64,000 nucleotides of DNA from Yinghuangia seranimata (GTDB lineage: Bacteria > Actinomycetota > Actinomycetes > Streptomycetales > Streptomycetaceae): assembly GCF_029953285.1 (NCBI RefSeq), contig NZ_JASAOI010000052.1, positions 62,001 to 126,000 of the forward strand, in the 5' to 3' direction. This document shows, in pieces, positions 24,667 to 33,438 of this stretch (positions are counted from its first letter, which is position 1; each line of letters starts with the position of its first letter). Under the pieces are notes generated by a model. That model was not told the origin of the DNA. It did no database searches and was given only the letters and a program-made list of their open reading frames with translations. The translations under genes were made by a program, and so were the position numbers.

Positions 24667-25116
24667 ATGTACCGTCGCACCGCCGCCCTGGCCGCCCTGC
24701 CCGTCGCCGCCGTGCTGGCGCTCGCCGGCTGTTCGGACGACAACAAGTCGGGAGGCACCACCTCGGCTCCGCCGTCCCCGACGACCGGGTTCGCCGCGAC
24801 GTGCAACTACCTCCAACAGCTGAAGACCGACCTGGGGGCGCTGAAGACGGCACGCAAGGACAACCCGGCCGACTCGCAGGCGGTCAAGGACGCGAAGGCC
24901 AAGGTCGACGCCGACTTCCAGAACGTGACCAATTCCGTCTCGGGTGCGAAGCAGAACGTGGTCGACGCCCTGAAGAGCGCCTACGACGGGCTGCAGACCG
25001 CGCTCAACAACCTGCCCAGCGGTCTGCCGACCGGCATCAGCTCGGTGATCGAGGTGCAGATCACCGCGCTGGAGCAGGCGGTCACGGCGGCCTCGACGCA
25101 GTTCGCCTGCAAGTAG
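24667..25116 (+). CDS. Small secreted lipoprotein
   Basis: A 149-residue lipoprotein. The signal MYRRTAALAALPVAAVLALAGC ends in the lipobox LAGC, so the mature protein is anchored by Cys22. A short Ser/Pro/Thr linker follows, then an all-helical domain with heptad-like Lys/Asp/Ala patterns (LKTDLGALKTARKDNP, AKVDADFQNVTNSVSG) and two Cys, one early and one at the C-terminus (FACK), which may pair. Function unknown. A strong terminator lies 24 bp after the stop. Confidence 0.8.
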   Translation: MYRRTAALAALPVAAVLALAGCSDDNKSGGTTSAPPSPTTGFAATCNYLQQLKTDLGALKTARKDNPADSQAVKDAKAKVDADFQNVTNSVSGAKQNVVDALKSAYDGLQTALNNLPSGLPTGISSVIEVQITALEQAVTAASTQFACK

Positions 25117-25140
25117 GCGGCACCGGCCCGTAGCCCGGAC

Positions 25141-25178
25141 GGCGCGGCCTCACCCGGAGCCCGGGTCGAGGCCGCGCC
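25141..25178. terminator. Strong hairpin terminator
   Basis: GGCGCGGCCTC (25141-25151) pairs perfectly with GAGGCCGCGCC (25168-25178), and the inner ACCCGG/CCGGGT arms extend the stem to 17 bp with one bulged C and a 3-nt loop. It starts 24 bp after the lipoprotein stop. No T tract follows. One of the most stable structures in the window. Confidence 0.8.
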
Positions 25179-25335
25179 GAACCGCGTCTCCGTCGAACCG
25201 CCCCACCGCACCGCCCGACCGCCGCACCCCCGACGGGATCGGCCGTTCCCGTGGCCGGATCCGTCACCCCACCGTTCGGTGTTGCCTCGCCACGCCGGCC
25301 GCCGGATCCTTCCAGCACACAGCGAAGGGGGCGGC

Positions 25336-26829
25336 GTGGCACCGACGGTGGCGACGACGAGCGGGCGGGTCGAGGGCGTTTTCGAGAGTGTGGACGGGGG
25401 CGTGGTCGCGGTCTTCCGCGGCGTTCCGTACGCCGCCCCTCCCGAGGGCGCGTTGCGGTTCGCCGCTCCGGCGCCGCCCACACCGTGGGACGGGGTGCGC
25501 CCCGCACACGCGTTCGGTACCGCTCCCCCGCAGTCCGCGATGGTGCCCGGCACACCGGCGCCGTGGGAGCCCGAGGACGGCCTCGACTGCCTGACCGCCA
25601 ACGTCTGGACGCCCGAGCCGGGCGCGGCCGGGCTGCCGGTGATGGTGTGGATCTACGGCGGCGCGTGGCGCTATGGCCACTCCGGCGAGGCGATGTACGA
25701 CGCCGGGCGGCTGGCCCGCGCGGGCGTCGTGGTCGTGTCGTTCAACTACCGCGTCGGGTTCGAGGGCCTCGGGCACGTGCCGGGCGCGCCGGAGAACCGC
25801 GCGCTGCTCGACCAGGTCGCGGCGCTGCGCTGGGTGCGCGAGAACGTCGCGGCGTTCGGCGGCGACCCGGACCGAGTGACGATCTTCGGCGAGTCGGCGG
25901 GCGGTACGTCGGTGGCCACGTTGACGGCCGCGGAGCCGTACACGCGCGGCCTGTTCCGCCGCGCGATCGCGCAGAGCGTCGCGGGGCGTCCGGTGCCGCT
26001 CGCCGACGCGCACCGGGTCACCGCGATGGTCGCGACGGCGGCCGGGGTCCCGGCGACCGCCGAGGGGCTGCGCTCGCTCAGCCCGGCGCGGCTGCTCGCC
26101 GCGCAGGACGCGCCGCTCGCCGCGATCGAGGCGGACCCGGACGGCTGGTCGTTCGGCGACACGGTGACCTGCTACGCCCCGGTGGCGGACGGCGACGTCA
26201 TCACCGGCACGCCGTGGGAGCTGCTGCGCGCGGGCGCGCGGCCCGACGTCGATCTGCTGTGCGGGTACACCACCGACGAGTACACGCTGTTCGCGGTGCA
26301 GTTGGAGACGATGGGCGACGCCGCGGGAGTGGCCGCGCGGATGGGGCTGGACGCCGCCGCCGTGGACGCCTATCGGGCCGCCAACCCCGGCCTGGACGAC
26401 CGCGCGCTGGCCGTCGTGATGCGCTCCGACCAGGTGTTCCGCATGCCTTCGACGTGGGTCGCCGAGGCGCACGCGGCGGCCGGTGGACGCGCGTTCCTGT
26501 ACGAGTTCGCGTGGCGCAGCCCGGCCCTGGGCGGCGCGTTGGGCGCGTGCCACGCGATCGACGTGCCGTTCGTGTTCGGCAACGCGCAGGGGCCGTTCGC
26601 CGAACTGGTGCTCGGCGCGCCGGTGCCGCCGGAGTTCGAGGAGCTGTCCCGGCAGGTCCGTGAGGCGTGGGTCGCCTTCGCCCGTACGGGTGACCCGGGC
26701 TGGCCGGCGTTCACCACCGCCGACGCGAAGACCCGGATCTGGGACGTGCCGCTTCGCATGGAGAGCGATCCGCAGCGCGCCTCGCGGGCGATCTGGCGCG
26801 CGGCGTCGGGACTCGCCGAGGAGCGATGA
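25336..26829 (+). CDS. Type B carboxylesterase
   Basis: A 497-residue enzyme of the carboxylesterase/para-nitrobenzyl esterase family. N-terminal VVAVFRGVPYAAPPEGALRF is a family hallmark. The oxyanion-hole loop is VMVWIYGGAWRYG, the nucleophile elbow FGESAGGTSVA, the acidic residue is expected in CGYTTDEYTLF, and the His in LGACHAIDVPFVFGN. No signal peptide, so intracellular. GTG 25336 was chosen for the GAAGGGGG 6 nt upstream. Substrate unknown. Confidence 0.9.
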   Translation: MAPTVATTSGRVEGVFESVDGGVVAVFRGVPYAAPPEGALRFAAPAPPTPWDGVRPAHAFGTAPPQSAMVPGTPAPWEPEDGLDCLTANVWTPEPGAAGLPVMVWIYGGAWRYGHSGEAMYDAGRLARAGVVVVSFNYRVGFEGLGHVPGAPENRALLDQVAALRWVRENVAAFGGDPDRVTIFGESAGGTSVATLTAAEPYTRGLFRRAIAQSVAGRPVPLADAHRVTAMVATAAGVPATAEGLRSLSPARLLAAQDAPLAAIEADPDGWSFGDTVTCYAPVADGDVITGTPWELLRAGARPDVDLLCGYTTDEYTLFAVQLETMGDAAGVAARMGLDAAAVDAYRAANPGLDDRALAVVMRSDQVFRMPSTWVAEAHAAAGGRAFLYEFAWRSPALGGALGACHAIDVPFVFGNAQGPFAELVLGAPVPPEFEELSRQVREAWVAFARTGDPGWPAFTTADAKTRIWDVPLRMESDPQRASRAIWRAASGLAEER

Positions 26830-26911
26830 CACTCGCGGAGCACCCGTAGAGGGCGGTGCCGCCCGGCGTTGCGCGGTACCGCGCCCCCGCACGCCTAGTA
26901 CCGTCCGGACG

Positions 26912-27484
26912 ATGTGGCATGACATGTTCGCGATGGCCATCCCGGTGTCCGAGAAGGTCCTCCGCACGGTGCTGGTGTACGCCTCGATCGTGGTGCTCAT
27001 CCGCGTGGTCGGCAAGCGCGACCTGGCGCAGATCGACACCGGGGACCTGGTCGTCATGCTGCTGCTGTCGAACGTCGTGCAGAACGCCATCATCGGCCCG
27101 GACGATTCGGTGACCGGAGCCGTGATCGGCGCTGTCACGCTGCTCGCAACGAACGCCGGCCTCGTGCACCTCGCGGCGGAGTGGGAGCCGCTCGGGCGGT
27201 TCCTCGAGGGCACGCCGACCGTGCTCGCGAAGGACGGCGTGTACGACCGGCAGGCCGCCCGTCGGCTCGGCCTGCGCCGCGCCGACGTGGATGTGGCGGT
27301 CAAACGCCAGGGCGGCGAACGCGTCGAGGACACCACGCTGGTGAGCCTCGAGCCGGGCGGCTCGCTGCTCGTCCAACTCAAGCCGGGCGAGGAGGCGGCG
27401 ACCAAGAACGACGTCGCGCTGATCCTCGCCCGGCTGGAGGAGTTGGAAGCACGGCTCGCCGGGGCGGGCCCCGCCGAGCGGTAA
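26912..27484 (+). CDS. DUF421 (YetF-like) membrane protein
   Basis: A 190-residue DUF421 protein. Two to three N-terminal membrane helices (KVLRTVLVYASIVVLIRVVG; VVMLLLSNVVQNAIIG; GAVIGAVTLLATNAGLVHLA) are followed by the cytoplasmic part with PTVLAKDGVYDRQAARRLGLRRADVDVAVKRQG, the family signature. Streptomycetes have several paralogues. Some Bacillus homologues associate with spore or membrane functions, but no activity is established. It converges on the TetR gene with only 9 bp between stops. Confidence 0.9.
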   Translation: MWHDMFAMAIPVSEKVLRTVLVYASIVVLIRVVGKRDLAQIDTGDLVVMLLLSNVVQNAIIGPDDSVTGAVIGAVTLLATNAGLVHLAAEWEPLGRFLEGTPTVLAKDGVYDRQAARRLGLRRADVDVAVKRQGGERVEDTTLVSLEPGGSLLVQLKPGEEAATKNDVALILARLEELEARLAGAGPAER

Positions 27485-27493
27485 GCCGGTAGG

Positions 27494-28105
27494 TCAGCGG
27501 CCGTCCGCGGCGGCGACCGTGCCGCCGACGACGACGTCCGCCGGGTCCTCCGCGAACAGTCCCGGCACCACGAACCGCCGAAGCATGGCGCGTTCGTCGT
27601 CCTCGTCGCGGCCCGGCAGGGTGAGCAGGGACAGGATGACGCGCACCAGCCAGCGCGCCCGCTCCGGCAGGTCCTCGCCCGGGTCGTCGGCGCCGAGGAA
27701 GGCCGCGCACAGCGACTCGATCACCTGCGAAGCCGCTGCCAGCTGGGCACTCGCCGCGCCGCCGCTCGGTGCGAACCAGGCAGCCAGCACCGGGGTTTCG
27801 CGGACGATACGGAGCGCACCCAGCACGGTCTCGGTCAGCTGGGCGCCCGGATCGTCGTACGCGGCGGCCTCCCTGACGACCTGTTCGGCGACGCGGCGCG
27901 CCTCGCGGTGCATGTACGCGGTCTTCAGGGCGTGCCGGTTCTCGAAGTAGCGGTACACCGTCGCGCGTGAGCAGCCGGCTTCGGCGGCGATGTCGGCCAC
28001 GTCGGCCTCGTGGACGCCGCGGGCGAGGAAGACCCGCCCGGCGGCGTCCAGGATGCGTTCGGCGGCCAGCGCGCCGCGGGCGCCGTCCAGCCAGTCCCGG
28101 GTCAC
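27494..28105 (-). CDS. TetR-family regulator coupled to P450
   Basis: A 203-residue regulator. The helix-turn-helix is AAERILDAAGRVFLARGV with ADVADIAAEAGCSRATVYRYFENRHAL. The C-terminal portion is helical and not class-specific. It starts with GTG at 28105, overlapping the last 4 bp of the P450 gene (GTGA), so the two are almost certainly one operon with translational coupling. A regulator downstream of its target suggests feedback control of the P450 promoter. Ligand unknown. Confidence 0.88.
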   Translation of the reverse strand: MTRDWLDGARGALAAERILDAAGRVFLARGVHEADVADIAAEAGCSRATVYRYFENRHALKTAYMHREARRVAEQVVREAAAYDDPGAQLTETVLGALRIVRETPVLAAWFAPSGGAASAQLAAASQVIESLCAAFLGADDPGEDLPERARWLVRVILSLLTLPGRDEDDERAMLRRFVVPGLFAEDPADVVVGGTVAAADGR

Positions 28106-29325
28106 GCGCCGTCCTCCCGCGGGCCGGCGTCGGGGCCGGGGGTGAACGGCAGGGTCCCGTAGCGGCGGACGAAGCTGCCCCCGGCGAACGTTCCGCGCGC
28201 CGCGTCGACGCTGAACTCCGGGAACCTGGAGAGCAGTTCCTCCAGCACGACGCGGCCCTGGAGTCGTGCGGCGGCCGCGCCCAGGCAGTGGTGCGGGCCG
28301 AACCCGAAGGCGGCGTGCTGGTGGCCGGAGCGGGTGACGTCGAGCCGTGCGGCGTCGGCGCCGTACTCGCGCGGGTCGCGGTTTGCGGCGCCGTAGAGCA
28401 GCAGCACCTTGCGCCCGGCGGGGACCGACCTGCCGTGCAGGGAGAGGTCTTCGGTGAGCGTGCGGGCGAGGGCCTGCACGGGCGAGGCCAGGCGCAGGAA
28501 CTCCTCGACGGCGCGCGGGATCCGGTCCGGCTCGTCGACGAGCAGCCGCCGCTGGTCGGGGTGTGCGGTGAGCAACTCGGCGGCGCCGCCGAGCAGTCCG
28601 GTGGTCGTGTCGTTGCCGCCGGCGACCATGGTGAACGCGAAGCCGAGGATGCGGATCATCGCGACCATGTCGTCGCCCATGATCTGGATCAGGTCGGAGA
28701 TGGTGTCGTCGGCCGGTGCGGCGCGGCGCCGTTCGATCAGCGCGGTGAAGTAGTCGAACAGGCCGGACACCGCCTCGCCCGCGCCCAGCGGGTCGCCGGA
28801 CGCGTTGGCGGCGACGATGCCGTCGGTCCATTCGTCGAAGCGCGCCCGGTCGGCCTCGTCCACGCCGAGGTAGTGCGCGACGACGAAGCTCGGCAGCGGC
28901 TTGAACAGCTCGGCGACGATGTCGACTTCGCCGCCCGCGGCGGCTATTCGGTCGAGCCGCGCGCGGACGAACCGGCGGACCTCGGGCTCGATCGACTCGA
29001 CGCGGCGCGGCGTGAAGCCCTTGGTGATGAGCCGCCGGAAGTCGGTGTGCTCGGGCGGGTCGAGCATCACCATCGGCGCGGCCTCGTCGAGGCCGATCGC
29101 CTCCATGTCGCCGTAGGTGAAGGTCAGTCCCTGCCGCGAGGAGTAGACCTCGGGTGTGCGCAGCGCGTGCGACACGTCGGCGAACCGGGACAGCACCCAG
29201 TAGTCGCCGTCCTCGACGTGGTGCAGCGGGTCGGTGTCCTGGAGCGAGGCGTACATGCCGTAGGGGTCGCGCCAGGTGTCGGCGCCGCAGGGCACGAAGC
29301 GGGCTTGCGACATGCTCGTTGACAT
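28102..29325 (-). CDS. Cytochrome P450
   Basis: A 407-residue soluble bacterial P450. The I-helix oxygen-binding motif is AGGNDTTTG, the K-helix ExxR is EEFLRLASPV, and the heme-ligand loop is FGFGPHHCLGAAAARLQ with the axial Cys. The N-terminus lacks a membrane anchor. A redox partner is not encoded nearby. The ATG at 29325 sits 6 nt after a -10-like CACAGT with TTGACA 17 bp further up, suggesting leaderless initiation. The substrate is unknown; there is no biosynthetic cluster in the window. Confidence 0.93.
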   Translation of the reverse strand: MSTSMSQARFVPCGADTWRDPYGMYASLQDTDPLHHVEDGDYWVLSRFADVSHALRTPEVYSSRQGLTFTYGDMEAIGLDEAAPMVMLDPPEHTDFRRLITKGFTPRRVESIEPEVRRFVRARLDRIAAAGGEVDIVAELFKPLPSFVVAHYLGVDEADRARFDEWTDGIVAANASGDPLGAGEAVSGLFDYFTALIERRRAAPADDTISDLIQIMGDDMVAMIRILGFAFTMVAGGNDTTTGLLGGAAELLTAHPDQRRLLVDEPDRIPRAVEEFLRLASPVQALARTLTEDLSLHGRSVPAGRKVLLLYGAANRDPREYGADAARLDVTRSGHQHAAFGFGPHHCLGAAAARLQGRVVLEELLSRFPEFSVDAARGTFAGGSFVRRYGTLPFTPGPDAGPREDGA

Positions 29326-29331
29326 GGCGCG

Positions 29332-29360
29332 ACTGTGAGACAGATCGCGTGAAGTGTCAA
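29332..29360 (-). promoter_or_regulatory. Putative leaderless P450 promoter
   Basis: On the - strand a consensus -35 TTGACA (29355-29360) is followed by 17 bp and CACAGT (29332-29337). Six nt separate this from the P450 ATG, with no ribosome site. The -10 is weak, so regulation by an activator or growth-state sigma factor is possible. Confidence 0.55.
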
Positions 29361-29545
29361 GAGAGGTGCGGACGGCCTTGCGCGCTGCTCCGTCCCGGTC
29401 ACGCCGTTCCCCCGAACGGGGCACATCGGCCGCAGGGGGCCCGCCGCTGCCGGGCGCGGCGCCCGCCGGGTGCTTGATTGAGCGTGGTGCCCGGTGCCTG
29501 CCGCGTACCGCCGCCCCGATCCCCGGATCCGTGAGGGAGCCACCG

Positions 29546-31120
29546 GTGGAGCTCGCCCTGGCCCACGAGACGTTGGCACGCTGGCAGTTCGGCGTGACGA
29601 CCGTCTACCACTTCCTGTTCGTGCCGCTGACGATCAGCCTGTCGGCGATCACGGCGGTGATGCACACGGCGTGGGTGCGCACCGGCAAGGAGCTGTACTT
29701 CCACGCGACGAAGTTCTGGGGCAAGCTCTTCCTGATCAACATCGCGATGGGGATCGTGACGGGGATCGTGCAGGAGTTCCAGTTCGGGATGAACTGGTCG
29801 ACCTACTCGAGGTTCGTCGGTGACGTGTTCGGGGCGCCGCTCGCCATGGAGGCGCTGGCGGCGTTCTTCCTCGAGTCGGTGTTCATCGGCCTGTGGATCT
29901 TCGGCTGGGGGCGGCTGCCGAAGCGGCTGCACTGCGCGTGCATCTGGATCGTCGCGGTCGGGACGCTCCTGTCGGGCTACTTCATCCTGGCCGCGAACTC
30001 CTGGATGCAGCACCCCGTCGGCTACAAGATCAACCCGGCGACGAACCGGGCGGAGATGACCGACGTGTGGCACGTCCTGACACAGAACACCACGCTCGTG
30101 CAGGTCTTCCACACCTTCTCCGCCGCCTACCTGACCGGCGCCGCGTTCGTCGTCGGCGTCGCGAGCGTGCACCTGTGGCGCGCGGCCCGCATCACGCGCG
30201 CGGGCGGCACACTCGACGAGCGCCGGCGGCGGCAGGTCGCGGTGATGCGGCCGTCGCTGCGGCTCGGACTGGTGCTGGCGACAGTCGCGGGCCTGCTCGT
30301 GGCGGTGAGTGGCGACCGGCTCGGCAAGGTCATGTTCCGGCAGCAGCCGATGAAGATGGCGGCGGCCGAGGCGCTGTGGGACACCACCGACAGCGCCCCG
30401 TTCTCGGTGTTCGCCGTCGGCAACGTCAACCGCGGCCGCAACGACGTGGAGCTGTCGATCCCCGGCCTGCTGTCGTTCCTCGCGTACGACAACTTCACCG
30501 AGGCGGTGCCGGGCATCAACAACATCGCCGCCGCCGAGGCCGCACAGTTCGGCGGCGAGCCCGACCACTACATCCCGAACATCTTCGTGGCGTTCTGGGG
30601 CTTCCGGCTGATGATCGGGTTCGGCATGACGTCGTTCGTCGCCGGCTTGTTCGGCCTGTGGACCACCCGCCGAAAACTGTGGCTCGACCCGGAGTTCCGC
30701 ACCGGCGACGACGAGACGCCGCGCCTGATGCTCACCAGGCGGCACGAGCTGAAGCCGTGGTTCACCAAGTGGTCGTGGCGGCTCGGCGCGTGGACGCTCG
30801 CGTTCCCGGTGATCGGCAACTCGTTCGGCTGGATCTTCACCGAGATGGGCCGCCAGCCGTGGGTGGTCTACGGCGTCCTGCAGACCCGCGCCGCCGTCTC
30901 CCCCACGGTCTCGCAGGGCGAGGTGATCACCTCCCTGGTCGTCTACACGCTGCTGTACGGGGTGCTGGCCGTCGTCGAGCTGAAGCTGCTGTTCAAGTAC
31001 GGCGGCGCAGGCCCGGACGTCGACGAGCGCCCGCCCGGCAGGGAGCCCACCCTGCGCGGCGGCCCCGACGGCGAGGGCGCGGCCGCCGACCAGGACAAGG
31101 CGCTGGTGTTCGCGTACTGA
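29546..31120 (+). CDS. cydA: Cytochrome bd oxidase subunit I, orphan
   Basis: A 524-residue CydA. Heme ligands are visible: His in TVYHFLFVPLT, His in VFHTFSAAYLTGA, and Met in GFRLMIGFGM. The conserved acidic proton-path residues are in LAMEALAAFFLESVFIG, and quinol-loop Lys/Glu in QQPMKMAAAEALW. The signature GWIFTEMGRQPW is intact. About nine membrane helices, with a short Q-loop. GTG 29546 follows GAGGGAG. It should oxidise quinol and reduce oxygen, but the partner cydB and the assembly ABC transporter cydCD are not downstream, where a different operon begins on the other strand. Confidence 0.95.
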   Translation: MELALAHETLARWQFGVTTVYHFLFVPLTISLSAITAVMHTAWVRTGKELYFHATKFWGKLFLINIAMGIVTGIVQEFQFGMNWSTYSRFVGDVFGAPLAMEALAAFFLESVFIGLWIFGWGRLPKRLHCACIWIVAVGTLLSGYFILAANSWMQHPVGYKINPATNRAEMTDVWHVLTQNTTLVQVFHTFSAAYLTGAAFVVGVASVHLWRAARITRAGGTLDERRRRQVAVMRPSLRLGLVLATVAGLLVAVSGDRLGKVMFRQQPMKMAAAEALWDTTDSAPFSVFAVGNVNRGRNDVELSIPGLLSFLAYDNFTEAVPGINNIAAAEAAQFGGEPDHYIPNIFVAFWGFRLMIGFGMTSFVAGLFGLWTTRRKLWLDPEFRTGDDETPRLMLTRRHELKPWFTKWSWRLGAWTLAFPVIGNSFGWIFTEMGRQPWVVYGVLQTRAAVSPTVSQGEVITSLVVYTLLYGVLAVVELKLLFKYGGAGPDVDERPPGREPTLRGGPDGEGAAADQDKALVFAY

Positions 31121-31155
31121 CGCGCCCCGCGCCCCCGCGCCCCGCGTCGGAACGG

Positions 31156-32124
31156 TCAGCCGGTCCTGCGGCGCAGCGCGACGAACAGACCCGCGACGAG
31201 GCCGGCCGACAGCACCATGTACAGGCCGGCCTCGACGAGCTGGAACGCGCCGAAGCGGCTCGCGGGCTGGTAGGTCTGCCACCAGACCACGCCGTGGTCG
31301 CGGAGGAAGGCGGCGAAGCCGCCGGGGTAGTCGGGCGTCGCTCCGTCGGCGATCGCGCGGTACGCGTTGTGGGAGAGGTTCCTGCCCGACAGGTCCTGCC
31401 AGCCGTGGGCCAGCGTCCAGTCCCCGGCCTGGACTCCGGTGGGCGCGAGCTCCGGGTCGCCGACGCGGCTGACCGGCGACCAGTAGTGCGGGCGCACGAG
31501 GGTCTCGACGGACAGCCGCACGACGACGAACACGCCGACGGCCAGCGCCACGGCGGCGACGGTGCGGCGGAGCAGCAGGCCCGCGAGGGCGCCGAGGGCG
31601 ACCGCGAAGACGGTGTACGCGGGCAGGACGACGCCTTCCAGGTCGAATCCCGCGGACGCGAACCTGCCGTCCGGGCGGATCTCGTCGAGCGGGGCCCGGT
31701 ACCAGCCGACCAGTGCCGCAAGCGCCGCGGAGAACCCGGCCGCCACCACGACGACGAAGCCGAGCTTCCAGGCGAGCCAGCGGGTGCGCGGGACGGCCTG
31801 GGTCCAGGCCATGCGCCACGTCCCCTGCTCGAACTCGGGTGCGACGAGCAGCGCGCCGAGAAGTGCTCCGACGACGCCCGGCACCACCATCATCCAGTCC
31901 AGGAACTGGTCGGTGACGTCGGCGCGGTCGAGGAAGTCGCGCAGGGCGGCCTTGCACGCGGGGGTGCCTTCGCCGAGGTGCCGCGCGCACGCGCCCACGC
32001 CGTCGTCGGTGTACTGGGTGTGCAGGCTGTACCCGTCGTAGCCGAGGGCCAGGGCGGCGACCGCGAGCAGCGCCAGGCAGGACAGGAGGTGGGCGCGGTG
32101 CTGCCGCCAGGTCATCCAGAGCAT
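31156..32124 (-). CDS. ABC-2-type transporter permease
   Basis: A 322-residue membrane protein that begins MLWMTWRQHRAHLLSCLALL, a start shared by streptomycete permeases of GntR-ABC cassettes. About six membrane helices are seen, with a large extracellular loop after the first helix containing two Cys (GACARHLGE, PACKAALRD). It overlaps the ATP-binding gene by 13 bp and is the last gene of a GntR-ATPase-permease operon. The cargo is unknown; related cassettes respond to cell-envelope antibiotics. Confidence 0.87.
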   Translation of the reverse strand: MLWMTWRQHRAHLLSCLALLAVAALALGYDGYSLHTQYTDDGVGACARHLGEGTPACKAALRDFLDRADVTDQFLDWMMVVPGVVGALLGALLVAPEFEQGTWRMAWTQAVPRTRWLAWKLGFVVVVAAGFSAALAALVGWYRAPLDEIRPDGRFASAGFDLEGVVLPAYTVFAVALGALAGLLLRRTVAAVALAVGVFVVVRLSVETLVRPHYWSPVSRVGDPELAPTGVQAGDWTLAHGWQDLSGRNLSHNAYRAIADGATPDYPGGFAAFLRDHGVVWWQTYQPASRFGAFQLVEAGLYMVLSAGLVAGLFVALRRRTG

Positions 32125-33020
32125 GCCGGTGCCGTTCCGTAGGTCGGGGCCGGGGCCGCGAGATAGGCGAGGACGAGGTCGTCGAGTCCGACGGGCTGGG
32201 ACTGCCAGCGCGGATGGGGTTCGGGGCCCGGGCCGACCCTGACCAGCGCGCGCGTGTAGCGGTCGCCGTGCTCGACGTTGACCACGCCGGGTATCCCGTC
32301 CGCGTCGCCCGCGGCCGCGACCCCGGCGCGCGGACCGGTGAACAGCCGGTGCTCGTCGATCAGTTCGTCGATCGGGCCGGCCACCTGGAGGCGGCCGTGC
32401 GCCAGCACCACCAACCAGTCGCACAGGCGCCCGAGTTCGGAGACCACGTGGGACGACATGAGCACGGTGATCTCGTCCTCGGCCACCGCCGCCATGACCT
32501 CGCCCATGAACTGCCGCCGCACCAAAGGGTCCAGGCTGGCGGTCGGCTCGTCGAGGACCAGCAGGGGCGACCGTTTCGCGAGCGCGAGGGCGAGCGCGAC
32601 CTGCGCGCGCTGGCCGCCCGAGAGCCGCCCGGCCTTGCGGTCGAGCGGGATGCCCAGCTCCGCGAGCCAGCCCTCCGCGAGGAGTTGGTCCCATTCGCGG
32701 TTCAGCGCGCGGCCCATCTTCAGCAGCTCACGCACCGTGAAACCCTTGTAGAGCGGCTGCTGTTGACCAACGAATCCGACCTGTGCCAAGGCCTCGGAGC
32801 TACCGGGCCGGGCCGTCTCGCCGAGGACACGGATCGTCCCCTCGGTCGGCCGCACCAGGCCGGCGACGGCCTCGAGGAGGGTGGTCTTCCCCGCGCCGTT
32901 CGGGCCGACGACCGCGACGGTCGCGCCTACCGGGATCGTGAGCGTGCAGTCCCGCAGGGCCCACGTCTGGCCGTAGCGCTTGCCGAGGCCTTCGACGTGC
33001 AGCGCCGGCACGCCGGTCAC
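32112..33020 (-). CDS. ABC transporter ATP-binding protein
   Basis: A 302-residue ATPase. Walker A is GPNGAGKTT, the Q-loop falls in VGFVGQQQPLYKGF, the ABC signature is LSGGQRAQVALALA, Walker B is LLVLDEPTASLDP, and the switch His is in VLMSSHVVSEL. A C-terminal extension of about 70 residues is typical of exporter ATPases. GTG 33020 overlaps the upstream GntR gene by 4 bp (GTGA), indicating coupling. It works with the permease at 31156. Confidence 0.93.
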   Translation of the reverse strand: MTGVPALHVEGLGKRYGQTWALRDCTLTIPVGATVAVVGPNGAGKTTLLEAVAGLVRPTEGTIRVLGETARPGSSEALAQVGFVGQQQPLYKGFTVRELLKMGRALNREWDQLLAEGWLAELGIPLDRKAGRLSGGQRAQVALALALAKRSPLLVLDEPTASLDPLVRRQFMGEVMAAVAEDEITVLMSSHVVSELGRLCDWLVVLAHGRLQVAGPIDELIDEHRLFTGPRAGVAAAGDADGIPGVVNVEHGDRYTRALVRVGPGPEPHPRWQSQPVGLDDLVLAYLAAPAPTYGTAPACSG

Positions 33021-33409
33021 GCGGCACGCTCCGCGCGCACGGCCTGCCGGGTGTCGGCGAGCATCGCGTCGATCATCGCCTCGTCGAGACCGGCTTCGTA
33101 GGCGCCGCGCAGCCACTGGGCCAGCGAGCGCCGCAGTTTCGCGCGCGCCGCCGCCGGGACCGGCTCGACCTCGCCGACGACGAACGTCCCCGCGCCGGGC
33201 CGGGCCGACACCAGGCCTTCGTGTTCGAGCTGCCGGTAGGCCTTCACGACGGTGTTCGGGTTGACGGCCAGGTCGCCCACCGCGTCTTTCACGGTGGGCA
33301 GCCGGTCCCCGACCGCCAAGTGCCCCATCAGCAGCGCCTGGCGCACCTGGTGGACGATCTGCAGGTAGGGCGGCACACCCGAACCGGCGTCCAGTCGAAA
33401 GCGGAACAC
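33017..33409 (-). CDS. YtrA-type GntR regulator
   Basis: A 130-residue short GntR protein. The winged helix starts VPPYLQIVHQVRQALLMGHL and continues GDRLPTVKDAVGDLAVNPNTVVKAYRQLEHEGLV, then GAGTFVVG. The C-terminal domain is only about 45 residues, two helices, as in the YtrA subfamily. YtrA regulators typically repress the ABC operon they head, which is exactly the organisation here. An inverted repeat CTTCCT-N10-AGGAAG lies just upstream. Confidence 0.92.
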   Translation of the reverse strand: MFRFRLDAGSGVPPYLQIVHQVRQALLMGHLAVGDRLPTVKDAVGDLAVNPNTVVKAYRQLEHEGLVSARPGAGTFVVGEVEPVPAAARAKLRRSLAQWLRGAYEAGLDEAMIDAMLADTRQAVRAERAA

Positions 33410-33416
33410 GCGACCC

Positions 33417-33438
33417 CTTCCTCTATTTCACTAGGAAG
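33417..33438. promoter_or_regulatory. Putative GntR operator
   Basis: CTTCCT (33417-33422) and AGGAAG (33433-33438) form a perfect 6-10-6 inverted repeat, directly upstream of the GntR start at 33409. The region 33421-33450 is markedly AT-rich for this genome and contains promoter-like TAGTGA and TTTACT elements on the - strand. Part of one arm also forms the ribosome site (AGAGGAAGG). Autoregulation is inferred from YtrA precedent. Confidence 0.6.

Noticed and set aside
31156-32124. Candidate cydB next to cydA
   Set aside because: Length and membrane helices fit, but it is on the opposite strand, starts MLWMTWRQHR like ABC-2 permeases, and overlaps an ABC ATPase gene.
27494-33409. Secondary-metabolite gene cluster around the P450
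   Set aside because: No polyketide, peptide, terpene or other core enzyme is nearby; the neighbours are respiratory and transport genes.
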